From: Bacillota bacterium
Lineage (GTDB): Bacteria; Bacillota; UBA4882; UBA10575
Assembly (NCBI GenBank): GCA_003511465.1
Contig: DOID01000106.1
Span: 1 to 15,734, forward strand
DNA length: 15,734 nucleotides
Direction: 5' to 3'
Positions 5,449-13,499 of this stretch are shown here, piece after piece. The notes under the pieces are model-generated. The model saw only the letters and a program-made list of their open reading frames with translations, did no database searches and was not told the origin of the DNA. The position numbers and the translations under genes were made by a program. How positions within the stretch are numbered: position 1 is the stretch's first letter; each line of letters opens with the position of its first letter.

Positions 5449-6858
5449 ATGAAAAAGGTGCTTGTATTCGTGTTGGTTGTAGTGGTCAGTCTGACGCTGA
5501 CGGGCTGCTGGGGAAGGAGCGGGGATGACGTCGTCACGCTAAAATGGGTCCAGGTAGGCAATGGTATGCCTGCGAACTATGACGCCTGGAAGGCGAATCT
5601 GGACAAATATTTGGAAGAGAAGATCGGGGTTCATTTAGATGTTGAGGTTGTATCTTGGGGCGACTGGTCAAACCGTCGCAGTATCATTGTGAACACCAAT
5701 GAGGATTACGACATTCTCTTCACAGATATGTCTACCTTCTCCGGGGATGTTGCCTTAGGGGCGTTTGCAGACATTAGCAATTTAATCAAAACTGCCGCGC
5801 CCGATTTGTATAGTTATGTTCCGGCCGCTTATTGGAGCGCCGCACAGATTGATGGGAAGATTTATGCGGTTCCCACCTATAAAGATAGCTCTGCTACCCA
5901 GTATTTTGTCTTCGATAAAATGCTTGCGGACAAGTATAACATCGATTATACCAATATACATAATCTAACCGAACTGACCCAACCTTTTACAAAAGTAAAG
6001 GAAGGCGAGGGGATCACGCCGTTCATTCTCGCCGGGACCAATGGCCTAAGTGCTGTTTACAGCTGGTATGATCGGATGGGTGTTGGTTTGCCTGCCTTTG
6101 GTGTGCGTTATGACGATCAGGAGCGACAGGTTGTCGCCGTGTTTGAGCAAGAAGATGTGATGGGATACCTAAAAACGTTGCATTCTTGGTACAAGAGTGG
6201 CATCATTAATGCCGACGCCGCCACCCTTGCGGAAGAGCCAAAGTACCGTTTTTGCCAAGTCGCGCAGGGCTGGAGCGGCGCTGCTGTCACCACTTGGGGA
6301 CCTAATATGGGCGTCGAGGCTATTGCTGTGCAATGGGGTGACACGGTAATTTCCAACGAAACGGTTCAGGGTTCAATGAGCTGTATCTCTTCAAGCAGCA
6401 AAAACCCGGAAAAGGCGCTGAAACTGCTTGAGTTGGTTAATACCGATTCCTATGTACGTGACGCTCTGTATTATGGACTTGAGGGCGAAAACTTTAAGTA
6501 CACGGCGGACGGTAAGGTACACCGGATTAATACAGACTGGTCTATGGCTGGTTATACCCAGGGGACTTTCTTTAATGTTTCCCAGACCGATAATGTGGCG
6601 TTCAATCAATGGGACGAGGTAAAGAGACTGAACGAAAACGCGAAACCTTCGGTTCTCCTTGGTTTCAACTTCGACTACAGTAACTTTACGGATCAGGTAG
6701 CAAACTGTGTCGAAATTTACAATCGCTACAAGAGTGAGCTCCTCACCGGCGCGGTGGAACCCACCCGCTGCGTAGGAGAGATGATGGCGCAGATGCGGGC
6801 GGCTGGCTTTGACGAGCTTGTTGCTGCTGCGCAAGCCCAAATTAACGAACATTTCTAA
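5449..6858 (+). CDS. Extracellular sugar-binding lipoprotein of the ABC importer
   Basis: A 469-aa protein. It starts with a lipoprotein signal: MKK, a Val/Leu-rich core, and the lipobox LTGC with the lipidated Cys at residue 20, so the mature protein is tethered to the outer face of the membrane. The body has the aromatic-rich binding-protein pattern (KWVQVGNGMP, GKIYAVPTYKDSS, WYDRMGVGLPAFG, and a C-terminal part resembling the DUF3502 region of LipO/YtcQ-type proteins). I chose ATG at 5449 because AGGAGG lies 9 bases upstream; an in-frame ATG at 5407 would bury the signal peptide. The protein captures the glycan and delivers it to the two permeases. Hairpins flank the gene on both sides, which fits the high dosage that binding proteins need. 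Confidence 0.95.
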   Translation: MKKVLVFVLVVVVSLTLTGCWGRSGDDVVTLKWVQVGNGMPANYDAWKANLDKYLEEKIGVHLDVEVVSWGDWSNRRSIIVNTNEDYDILFTDMSTFSGDVALGAFADISNLIKTAAPDLYSYVPAAYWSAAQIDGKIYAVPTYKDSSATQYFVFDKMLADKYNIDYTNIHNLTELTQPFTKVKEGEGITPFILAGTNGLSAVYSWYDRMGVGLPAFGVRYDDQERQVVAVFEQEDVMGYLKTLHSWYKSGIINADAATLAEEPKYRFCQVAQGWSGAAVTTWGPNMGVEAIAVQWGDTVISNETVQGSMSCISSSSKNPEKALKLLELVNTDSYVRDALYYGLEGENFKYTADGKVHRINTDWSMAGYTQGTFFNVSQTDNVAFNQWDEVKRLNENAKPSVLLGFNFDYSNFTDQVANCVEIYNRYKSELLTGAVEPTRCVGEMMAQMRAAGFDELVAAAQAQINEHF

Positions 6859-6880
6859 AGATCCTAATCTCTTTTGATAC

Positions 6881-6912
6881 AGGGGAGGGGGTACGCGCTG
6901 TCCCCCTCCTTT
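6881..6912 (+). terminator. G-rich hairpin after the binding-protein gene (partial terminator or 3' stabiliser)
   Basis: GGAGGGGG (6884-6891) pairs with CCCCCTCC (6902-6909) around a 10-base loop, extendable to 11 bp with G-T pairs. Only three T residues follow before GCAAAAAGC, so it is a leaky terminator at best. It lies 22 bases after the binding-protein stop and 29 bases before the GH130 start, a typical place for lowering expression of downstream enzyme genes. Confidence 0.6.
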
Positions 6913-6941
6913 GCAAAAAGCAAGGAAAAAGGAGCACATTC

Positions 6942-7934
6942 ATGAGCAACATTATTGGGCGGACTTTGCCCAACCTTCCTTGGCAGAGTAAGCCGCCCGG
7001 TGAGGACCTGCCTGTTTGGCGATATTCCGAAAACCCGATCATCGGTCGACGAGCTACTAAGTACTCGAACAGTGTGTTTAACAGTGCGGTTGTTCCGTTT
7101 AAGGATAACTTTGCCGGCGTGTTTCGCTGCGACAGCCGCTCGGTAAGCATGGATCTATTCGTTGGTTTCAGTAAAGACGGTATTCAGTGGCGCATCAGTG
7201 ACACGCCAATTCAGTTTGATTGTGGGGATGAGGAGATTGGGCGGCGCGAATACCGTTATGACGCCCGGGTGTGCTATCTGGAAGATCGGTACTACATTAC
7301 TTGGTGTAACGGATATCACGGTCCGACGATCGGGATCGCTTATACCTTTGACTTTCAAAGTTTTACCCAGCTCGAAAATGCTTTTCTGCCCTACAATCGT
7401 AATGGGGTGCTGTTCCCCCGTAAAATTGGAGGACGGTATATGATGCTGAGTAGGCCTAGCGATACGGGGCATACACCCTTCGGGGATATATTTATTAGTC
7501 AAAGTCCCGACCTGATTTATTGGGGAAAGCACCGTTATGTAATGGGCGCGGTGAAGGGAGATCTCTCGGCCTGGCAGTCCACGAAGATCGGACCGGGGCC
7601 GACGCCGATTGAAACAGACGAGGGTTGGCTGTTGATCTATCACGGCGTGATCACTACCTGTAATGGTTATGTTTACCGAATGGGTGTGGCGTTGCTAGAT
7701 TTGGAGCAACCGTGGAAAGTACGCGCCCGTTCGCGCGATTACATTCTGGCCCCGCATGAATTGTATGAATGTGTGGGCGATGTACCCAATGTGGTGTTCC
7801 CTTGTGCGGCGCTGGCGGATGCCGCGACGGGACGGATTGCCATCTATTACGGTTGTGCGGATACGGTTACAGGCCTGGCCTTAACCACCGTCGATGAGCT
7901 GATGCAGGTCATGGGCGAGCGGCCACTTAAATAA
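6942..7934 (+). CDS. GH130 phosphorylase, probably beta-1,4-mannosyl-oligosaccharide / Man-GlcNAc type
   Basis: A 330-aa protein of normal GH130 length, without a signal peptide. Family signatures in order: VFNSAVVPF (45-53), GVFRCD (59-64), YDARV (106-110), RNGVLFPRK (153-161), KIGPGPTPIETDEGW (215-229), IYHGV (232-236), VPNVVFPC (281-288), YYGCADT (302-308). D107 would be the catalytic acid. N47, S48, R62, R153, N154, K215, H234 and D307 line up, with a constant offset of three, with the active-site residues I recall for the gut phosphorylase Uhgb_MP. That includes the phosphate-binding Arg, Lys and His, which argues for phosphorolysis over hydrolysis. The expected product is alpha-mannose 1-phosphate plus GlcNAc or a shortened sugar. 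ATG at 6942 follows AAAAAGGAG. In context it would split the Man-beta-1,4-GlcNAc core link. Confidence 0.88.
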   Translation: MSNIIGRTLPNLPWQSKPPGEDLPVWRYSENPIIGRRATKYSNSVFNSAVVPFKDNFAGVFRCDSRSVSMDLFVGFSKDGIQWRISDTPIQFDCGDEEIGRREYRYDARVCYLEDRYYITWCNGYHGPTIGIAYTFDFQSFTQLENAFLPYNRNGVLFPRKIGGRYMMLSRPSDTGHTPFGDIFISQSPDLIYWGKHRYVMGAVKGDLSAWQSTKIGPGPTPIETDEGWLLIYHGVITTCNGYVYRMGVALLDLEQPWKVRARSRDYILAPHELYECVGDVPNVVFPCAALADAATGRIAIYYGCADTVTGLALTTVDELMQVMGERPLK

Positions 7935-7945
7935 CCGCTAAGAAA

Positions 7946-7971
7946 GGGACACAAGCCAAAGCTTGTGTCCT
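7946..7971 (+). other. Perfect 10-bp hairpin between GH130 and GH38
   Basis: GGACACAAGC (7947-7956), loop CAAA, GCTTGTGTCC (7961-7970), plus a G-T closing pair. No T run follows (TTGGGC), so it is not a classical terminator. It is a stable intercistronic RNA structure starting 12 bases after the GH130 stop, suited to blocking 3' exonucleases or marking a processing site. Confidence 0.6.
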
Positions 7972-7980
7972 TGGGCTATA

Positions 7981-8000
7981 GGGTACCTAGACCAGTACCC
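7981..8000 (+). other. Second intercistronic hairpin before GH38
   Basis: GGGTAC (7981-7986) pairs with GTACCC (7995-8000) around an 8-base loop. It follows the first hairpin by ten bases and lies about 40 bases upstream of the GH38 ribosome binding site. Confidence 0.45.
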
Positions 8001-8048
8001 GGCTTTCGACTAGCATCATTAATTAAGAAGAAATATGGGGGAGAATCG

Positions 8049-11000
8049 ATGCGACTTATAGATAAGCGGATTGCGGTGATCTGCAACGAGCTCAGGCGTT
8101 TAAGTGTTAAACAGACCATGCCAGTGACCACGCTGGTGTTTAAAAAGGGGAATTTTATCACGCCCGCCGAGGCCGACGCCGCGTCGGGAGAGTGGCTTCC
8201 CTTTGATAGTACGACTATGCACTGGTACGGGCCAGATCAGCATTATTGGTTCCGCATGTGGTTTACGGTTCCGCAAAACTTGGCTGGTAAATCCTTATGG
8301 CTGCATGTGCGTACCCAGATCGACGAGTGGGATGACGGTAAGAATCCACAATTTCTACTTTTTCTGAATGACGCTGCCGTGCAAGGTATTGATATGAACC
8401 ACCGTGATGTTCTGCTGTTCGAAAAGGCGTCGGAAGGGGAGCGGCTTTGCTTGGATTTACAGGCTTACACTGGGACGCTTCATTCGGAATTTCGTCTGAT
8501 TATCGAAATGCGTGAGGTTGATCCATTGATCGAGAACCTCTACTATGACTTATGGGTTCCGTTGAGCGCCTTTGCGCGGATGGAGGAAGAGGATAAAACG
8601 CGGTTAGAGCTTGAAACAGTGCTTAACAATGCGGTGAATCTACTAGACTTACGGGACGCCCATTCTGACCCGTTCGTAAAAAGCGTTGAAGCCGCTGACG
8701 CCTATTTGCAGCAGGCTTTGTATACGGAGATGGCAGGCGACGATGGGGTCATTGCCAGTTGTATCGGTCATACCCATATCGACGTGGCATGGTGGTGGAC
8801 GGTGGAACAGACCCGGGAAAAGGTAGCCCGCAGCTTCGCGACGGTGCTCAAGCTAATGGAGGAATACCCGGATTACTGCTTCATGTCCAGTCAGCCCCAA
8901 CTGTACCAGTTTCTGAAGGAGCGCTATCCTGAGCTCTATACCCGGTTAAAAGCGCGCGTGGCAGAAGGGCGCTGGGAACCGGAAGGGGGGATGTGGGTAG
9001 AAGCCGACTGTAATGTCACCTCCGGCGAAAGTCTCGTGCGTCAGTTTGTTTACGGTAAGCGTTTCTTCCAGGAGGAATTTGGCGTGGACTGTAAAATCTT
9101 GTGGCTGCCGGATGTCTTCGGCTATTCTGGCGCGCTGCCGCAGATTATGCGTAAAGCCGGTATTGAATACTTCATGACGACGAAGCTCTCATGGAACCAA
9201 TTTAACAAAATTCCTTATGACACTTTCAGGTGGCGAGGCATTGATGGCTCGGAGGTGTTTGTCCATTTCATCACCACGCTCGGTATCGGGCAGGAGGCTA
9301 AGAACTTCTTCACTACCTATAACGGTATGCTGCATCCCGATGCCATTATGGGCGGATGGGAGCGGTATCAAAATAAAGAAATGAATAACGATCTCCTGAT
9401 CGCTTTTGGGTACGGTGATGGTGGTGGTGGTCCCACCCGCGAGATGCTTGAGACGGCTTCGCGCCTGAAAAAGGGAGTTAAAGGAATTCCGAAGGTACGA
9501 CAGGTGTTCGCCCGGACCTATTTTGATGAGTTATACGCCCGTGTGAAGGAGCACAAGAGACTTCCGACTTGGGAAGGAGAACTTTACTTCGAGTATCATC
9601 GAGGCACTTATACCTCCATGGCGCGGAACAAGCGTGCGAACCGCCGCAGCGAATTTGGACTCATGGATGCAGAATTCCTCGGTGTCTTGGCGGCGAAAGC
9701 GCTTCCATATCCCCAGCGTGAACTGGAGGAAATGTGGCGTACGGTGCTGCTTAATCAGTTTCATGACATCCTGCCCGGGACTTCGATTCACGAGGTCTAC
9801 GAGGTTACCAAAGGCGAATATGCGCAGATCGAACGCATGCTGGATATGCTGACCTGTGAACGTCTGGCGGCGGTGACGCCTCCCGGGGACGGCGTTACGG
9901 TGTTTAATACCACTGGCTTTCAGCGTGGAGACATCGTTGCCCTTGGAGATTGCGACGCGGGCGCGCTCATTGATGCAGAGGGCGCTGTTCACCCTGTACA
10001 ACAGACGGAGGAAGGGGCCGTGGCGTATCTTCCGGGGCTACCAGCCAAAGGCTGGAAGACGTTTGCTAAAGGAGCGGCGTCACCCCCATGTGATGTATTC
10101 TCGCTTGAAGGGAACATCCTGGAAACGCCCTTTTATCGCGTAGCCTTTGATGAACAGGGACTCTTGTCCAGCCTCTTCGATAAGGAGAACCGCCGGGAAG
10201 TGCTGCAACGGCAGAAACCGGCAAATCTTTTCCGGATGTATGAGGATAAGCCGATTTATTACGATAACTGGGATATCGATGTTTACTACACCGAGAAGTA
10301 CTGGGATGTCACCGATCTCCAACGCTACGAATGGATTGAGCAGGGACCGGTCCGGGCGACGCTGGCGCTTGAACGAAGGGCCAGTAAATCCCTCATCCGA
10401 CAGAAGATCCATTTTTACGCCAAGAGCCGCCGGATTGATTTTGTCACAGAGGTGGATTGGAAGGAGCGACAGCATTTACTCAAGGTGCATTTTCCCGTGC
10501 AGGTCCATAGTGACGAGGCAACCTTTGATATCCAGTTTGGTAATCTGACGCGTAAAACGCACCATAACACCAGCTGGGATCTGGCCCGTTTTGAGAGTTG
10601 CGGGCAAAAGTGGGTTGATGTTTCGGAAGGGCATTATGGGGTCAGCCTCCTGAATGATTGTAAATATGGATATTCGATTCGCGATGGGGATTTGGCGCTC
10701 ACCCTGATTAAATCCGGGATCGAACCGAACCCTGTGACTGATCAGGAAAAACATGTGTTCGCCTACGCGCTATATCCGCATGCTGGGACCTGGCGTGGTG
10801 CGGGGACGGTAAGCGAGGCCTATAACCTTAATCAACCTGCTTACGTAGTGGAAGGGGGTAGGCTGGGTAACGTCTTTTCGCTCGCAGCCATTGACGTGGG
10901 AAACGTGGTGCTCGAAACGATCAAGCAAGCTGAGGACGGGGACGGGGTTATTGTGCGTCTGTATGAATGTGAGAACGCGCTTACGGAAGCGGAGCTTACG

Positions 11001-11132
11001 TGGAACGGAGTCTTTACGCGCGCAGACGAATGCGATTTGCTGGAACGGGAGGAGCGGACGCTAGCTATCACGGAAAATCGTATCAGTCTCACCATGCAGC
11101 CATACGAGATCAAAACGATCCGGATCCGCTGA
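8049..11132 (+). CDS. GH38 alpha-mannosidase, cytoplasmic
   Basis: A 1027-aa enzyme of the GH38 family, which hydrolyses alpha-linked mannose with retention using a catalytic Asp and a Zn ion. An N-terminal beta-rich region (about 50-200) precedes the catalytic barrel. Motifs: HTHIDVAW (241-248) supplies the Zn ligands H243 and D245; WLPDVFGYSGALPQI carries the nucleophile D355; HDILPGTS supplies the Zn ligand H572. The central helical region and large C-terminal beta domains follow. The start is ATG at 8049, directly behind GGGGGAG; the frame is open further upstream to 7965 but that part overlaps the hairpins and has no ribosome binding site. There is no signal peptide. In the locus it should strip alpha-mannose residues from imported glycans ahead of the GH130 step. 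It is followed after 11 bases by GH3. Confidence 0.95.
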   Translation: MRLIDKRIAVICNELRRLSVKQTMPVTTLVFKKGNFITPAEADAASGEWLPFDSTTMHWYGPDQHYWFRMWFTVPQNLAGKSLWLHVRTQIDEWDDGKNPQFLLFLNDAAVQGIDMNHRDVLLFEKASEGERLCLDLQAYTGTLHSEFRLIIEMREVDPLIENLYYDLWVPLSAFARMEEEDKTRLELETVLNNAVNLLDLRDAHSDPFVKSVEAADAYLQQALYTEMAGDDGVIASCIGHTHIDVAWWWTVEQTREKVARSFATVLKLMEEYPDYCFMSSQPQLYQFLKERYPELYTRLKARVAEGRWEPEGGMWVEADCNVTSGESLVRQFVYGKRFFQEEFGVDCKILWLPDVFGYSGALPQIMRKAGIEYFMTTKLSWNQFNKIPYDTFRWRGIDGSEVFVHFITTLGIGQEAKNFFTTYNGMLHPDAIMGGWERYQNKEMNNDLLIAFGYGDGGGGPTREMLETASRLKKGVKGIPKVRQVFARTYFDELYARVKEHKRLPTWEGELYFEYHRGTYTSMARNKRANRRSEFGLMDAEFLGVLAAKALPYPQRELEEMWRTVLLNQFHDILPGTSIHEVYEVTKGEYAQIERMLDMLTCERLAAVTPPGDGVTVFNTTGFQRGDIVALGDCDAGALIDAEGAVHPVQQTEEGAVAYLPGLPAKGWKTFAKGAASPPCDVFSLEGNILETPFYRVAFDEQGLLSSLFDKENRREVLQRQKPANLFRMYEDKPIYYDNWDIDVYYTEKYWDVTDLQRYEWIEQGPVRATLALERRASKSLIRQKIHFYAKSRRIDFVTEVDWKERQHLLKVHFPVQVHSDEATFDIQFGNLTRKTHHNTSWDLARFESCGQKWVDVSEGHYGVSLLNDCKYGYSIRDGDLALTLIKSGIEPNPVTDQEKHVFAYALYPHAGTWRGAGTVSEAYNLNQPAYVVEGGRLGNVFSLAAIDVGNVVLETIKQAEDGDGVIVRLYECENALTEAELTWNGVFTRADECDLLEREERTLAITENRISLTMQPYEIKTIRIR

Positions 11133-11143
11133 GGGAGAGGGGG

Positions 11144-13471
11144 ATGGCTGTAATCGATTATATGGATCCTGCCCTGGCCCCCGGAGAACGGGCCAAGTTG
11201 TTGCTGCCCAAGCTTACCATGGGAGAAAAGGTGGGTCAGCTCAACCAACGGTTGTATGGCTTTCACAGCTACATGCGGACAGGAGATGCGCTCTTGCCCA
11301 GCCCGGATTTTGTGGAAGAGGTCAAACGTTGCGGCGGACTGGGCGTGCTATATGGCTTGTTTCGAGCCGATCCATGGTCGCAGCGGGATTTTACCAATGG
11401 GTTGGTAGGAACGCTGGCACGCCAAGCATATAACATGCTCCAGGGGATTGTGCTGGACCACTCCCGTTTTGGCATTCCCATGTTGCTCAGTAGTGAATGT
11501 CCCCATGGCCATCTAGCGCTGGGCGGTTATCTTCTCCCCGTGAATCTGGCGGTCGGTGCGACTTTTCATCCTAAATTACTGGGGAAAGCAGCCGCGATCT
11601 GTGGTCTTCAGCTCAGAGAGGCGGGGGTGAATCTGGCGCTGGTCTCCATGCTGGATATTTTACGCGACCCGCGGTGGGGGCGGAGCGAGGAGTGCTTCGG
11701 GGAGGATCCGTATCATGCTTCCGCCTTTGCCAAGGAGTTGGTGATGGCCATTCAGAGTCAGGGCGTGGGGGTAGTGGCAAAACATTTTTGCGCACAAGGG
11801 GAGACTACGGGCGGTTTAAACGCGAGCGCCGCACGCATCGGTGAACGTGAGCTGCGGGAAATCCACCTTCCAGTGGTCGAAGCTTGCTGCCAAGTAGGCG
11901 TTACGGGAGTAATGGCGGCCTATAACGAAGTGGACGGAATTTTTTGCCATGCCAACCGTGCGTTGCTCACGGATCTTTTACGTGGCGAATATGGCTTCCG
12001 CGGCGTGGTGATGGCAGATGGTTGCGCCATTGACGAACTCATGGTGATGACGGGCGATCTAGAGCAGGCGGCAGCGGTAGCGCTCCATGCTGGGTTGGAC
12101 ATTAGTCTGTGGGATGAAGCCTTCAGCAGGTTGGAGCATGCGGTTGAGCGTGGACTTGTGCGCGAGGAAGCAATCGACCAAGCTGTATTACGCGTGCTTA
12201 CGCTGAAATTTGCGCAGGGACTGTTTGAGCGTCCCTTCCTGCCGGAAGACCGCGCACAAAGCGATTACTCTTATACCCGTTTTCCCCAAAGTCTGCAGTT
12301 GGCGCGTGAAAGCGCGGTGCTGCTTAAAAACGAAAAGCGGATACTTCCATTAGCGCCGCGAAAAGGCGATCCTATCCACATAGCAGTGATCGGACCAGCC
12401 GCAGATGATCTTTATCGTCAGCTCGGGGACTATCCCCCGCCGCTGGCACCGAACGAGGGAGTCACGATCTGGAAGAGTATGCAGAGGCTCGCGCCGCCCT
12501 GGGTGGAAGTGGAGTACGCACAGGGGTGCGCCCAGGGTCAAGAGGATGCTAACGAATTACTGGAGGCGGCAGTGGGCTTAGCGCAGCAAAGTGATGTGGT
12601 TGTGTTAGTGCTAGGGGGCTCCTCCAGCCGTTTTGAAGAAGGCGCGCGCTTTGCGGCTAATGGCGCTGCTGCCATTGAGACCGGTGGTTCCGTTTTGATG
12701 GATTGCGGGGAAGGGGTTGATTTGGCCGGCCTTACACTACCGAACGGACAAACCGCTGTATTCGAGGCGGTGCTGCGGACGGGTAAGCCGTTAACGACGG
12801 TGGTGATTGCGGGGAGGCCCTATGCCATTCCGCGAATTGCTGAGCAAAGCGATGGTTTGCTCTATTGCTTTTATCCTGGTCCCATGGGTGGACAGGCGGT
12901 TGCGGAGATCCTTTATGGGATCGTTTCCCCTTCGGGACGACTTCCGGTCTCGCTTCCCCGTAGCCCCGCACAACTCCCCGTGTACTACAATACCAAGAAT
13001 TCTTATCGATCGAGACATTACAGTGACCTGCCGGACAGTCCCCTTTTCTGCTTTGGCGCGGGCTTCGGTTATGGAGAATTGCATTACCAAGACTTCGTCC
13101 TTTCCGCGCGGACGATTTCCCTTGAGGATTTGGCCCATACACCGCTGACGATCCGGTTCCGGGTTCATAACGTAGGTGCCCGGGATGATATCGCCGTTCC
13201 CCAGCTTTATGTGAGGCTCCTGCGCGGTAGTACAGTGCGTCGTACGCGAGAGCTGAAAGCCTTCGTGCGGCTCTTGGTGCCTAGCGGTGAATGCGTTAAC
13301 GGCCAGCTCAGCCTAGGAGTGGAGTCCTTTGGAGGGTGGAACCCCCGGATGGAATTTGTCGCGGAGCCCGGCGAGGCAATGCTCTATCTGATGGATTCGG
13401 ATCGGCTACTTTGGAGCGGGGCCCTTGTGTTAACCGGTAGGGAAATGCCGCTACGCCTGGAAAAGCCCTAA
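11144..13471 (+). CDS. GH3 family beta-glycosidase
   Basis: A 775-aa protein with the three-part layout of larger GH3 enzymes: a barrel (about 1-300), an alpha/beta sandwich (about 335-620) and a C-terminal fibronectin-III-like domain (about 655-735, PQLYVR to FVAEPG). The barrel shows DPRWGRSEECFGEDP, AKHFCAQGE (K213, H214), AYNEVDG and GVVMADGCAIDEL, whose D292 is the expected nucleophile. Most beta-glucosidase-like members have Trp after this Asp (SDW); here it is Gly, so the substrate may not be a plain beta-glucoside. Specificity cannot be assigned; beta-Glc, beta-Xyl, beta-GlcNAc or beta-Man are all open. The start is ATG at 11144 after GGGAGAGGGGG; the frame extends upstream within GH38, but that part is not coding-like. 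There is no signal peptide. Confidence 0.92.
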   Translation: MAVIDYMDPALAPGERAKLLLPKLTMGEKVGQLNQRLYGFHSYMRTGDALLPSPDFVEEVKRCGGLGVLYGLFRADPWSQRDFTNGLVGTLARQAYNMLQGIVLDHSRFGIPMLLSSECPHGHLALGGYLLPVNLAVGATFHPKLLGKAAAICGLQLREAGVNLALVSMLDILRDPRWGRSEECFGEDPYHASAFAKELVMAIQSQGVGVVAKHFCAQGETTGGLNASAARIGERELREIHLPVVEACCQVGVTGVMAAYNEVDGIFCHANRALLTDLLRGEYGFRGVVMADGCAIDELMVMTGDLEQAAAVALHAGLDISLWDEAFSRLEHAVERGLVREEAIDQAVLRVLTLKFAQGLFERPFLPEDRAQSDYSYTRFPQSLQLARESAVLLKNEKRILPLAPRKGDPIHIAVIGPAADDLYRQLGDYPPPLAPNEGVTIWKSMQRLAPPWVEVEYAQGCAQGQEDANELLEAAVGLAQQSDVVVLVLGGSSSRFEEGARFAANGAAAIETGGSVLMDCGEGVDLAGLTLPNGQTAVFEAVLRTGKPLTTVVIAGRPYAIPRIAEQSDGLLYCFYPGPMGGQAVAEILYGIVSPSGRLPVSLPRSPAQLPVYYNTKNSYRSRHYSDLPDSPLFCFGAGFGYGELHYQDFVLSARTISLEDLAHTPLTIRFRVHNVGARDDIAVPQLYVRLLRGSTVRRTRELKAFVRLLVPSGECVNGQLSLGVESFGGWNPRMEFVAEPGEAMLYLMDSDRLLWSGALVLTGREMPLRLEKP

Positions 13472-13499
13472 CTAAAATTCTCAAACAGGAGGGAATGTC

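Noticed and set aside
6391..6939. 182-aa minus-strand open frame opposite the binding-protein gene
   Set aside because: It lies wholly over a well-supported lipoprotein gene and its downstream hairpin, has no ribosome binding site context, and shows no family motifs; it is an antisense shadow.
7965..8048. Upstream extension of GH38
   Set aside because: It would begin inside the first hairpin and has no ribosome binding site; GGGGGAG directly precedes ATG 8049.
11000..11143. Upstream extension of GH3 into GH38
   Set aside because: It overlaps GH38 by more than 130 bases in another frame and its translation is Arg/His-rich; ATG 11144 has a strong ribosome binding site.
12732..13168. Overlapping minus- and plus-strand open frames within GH3
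   Set aside because: These are long frames caused by the G+C-rich coding sequence of GH3. Their translations are rich in Arg, Ser and Pro and lack domain signatures.
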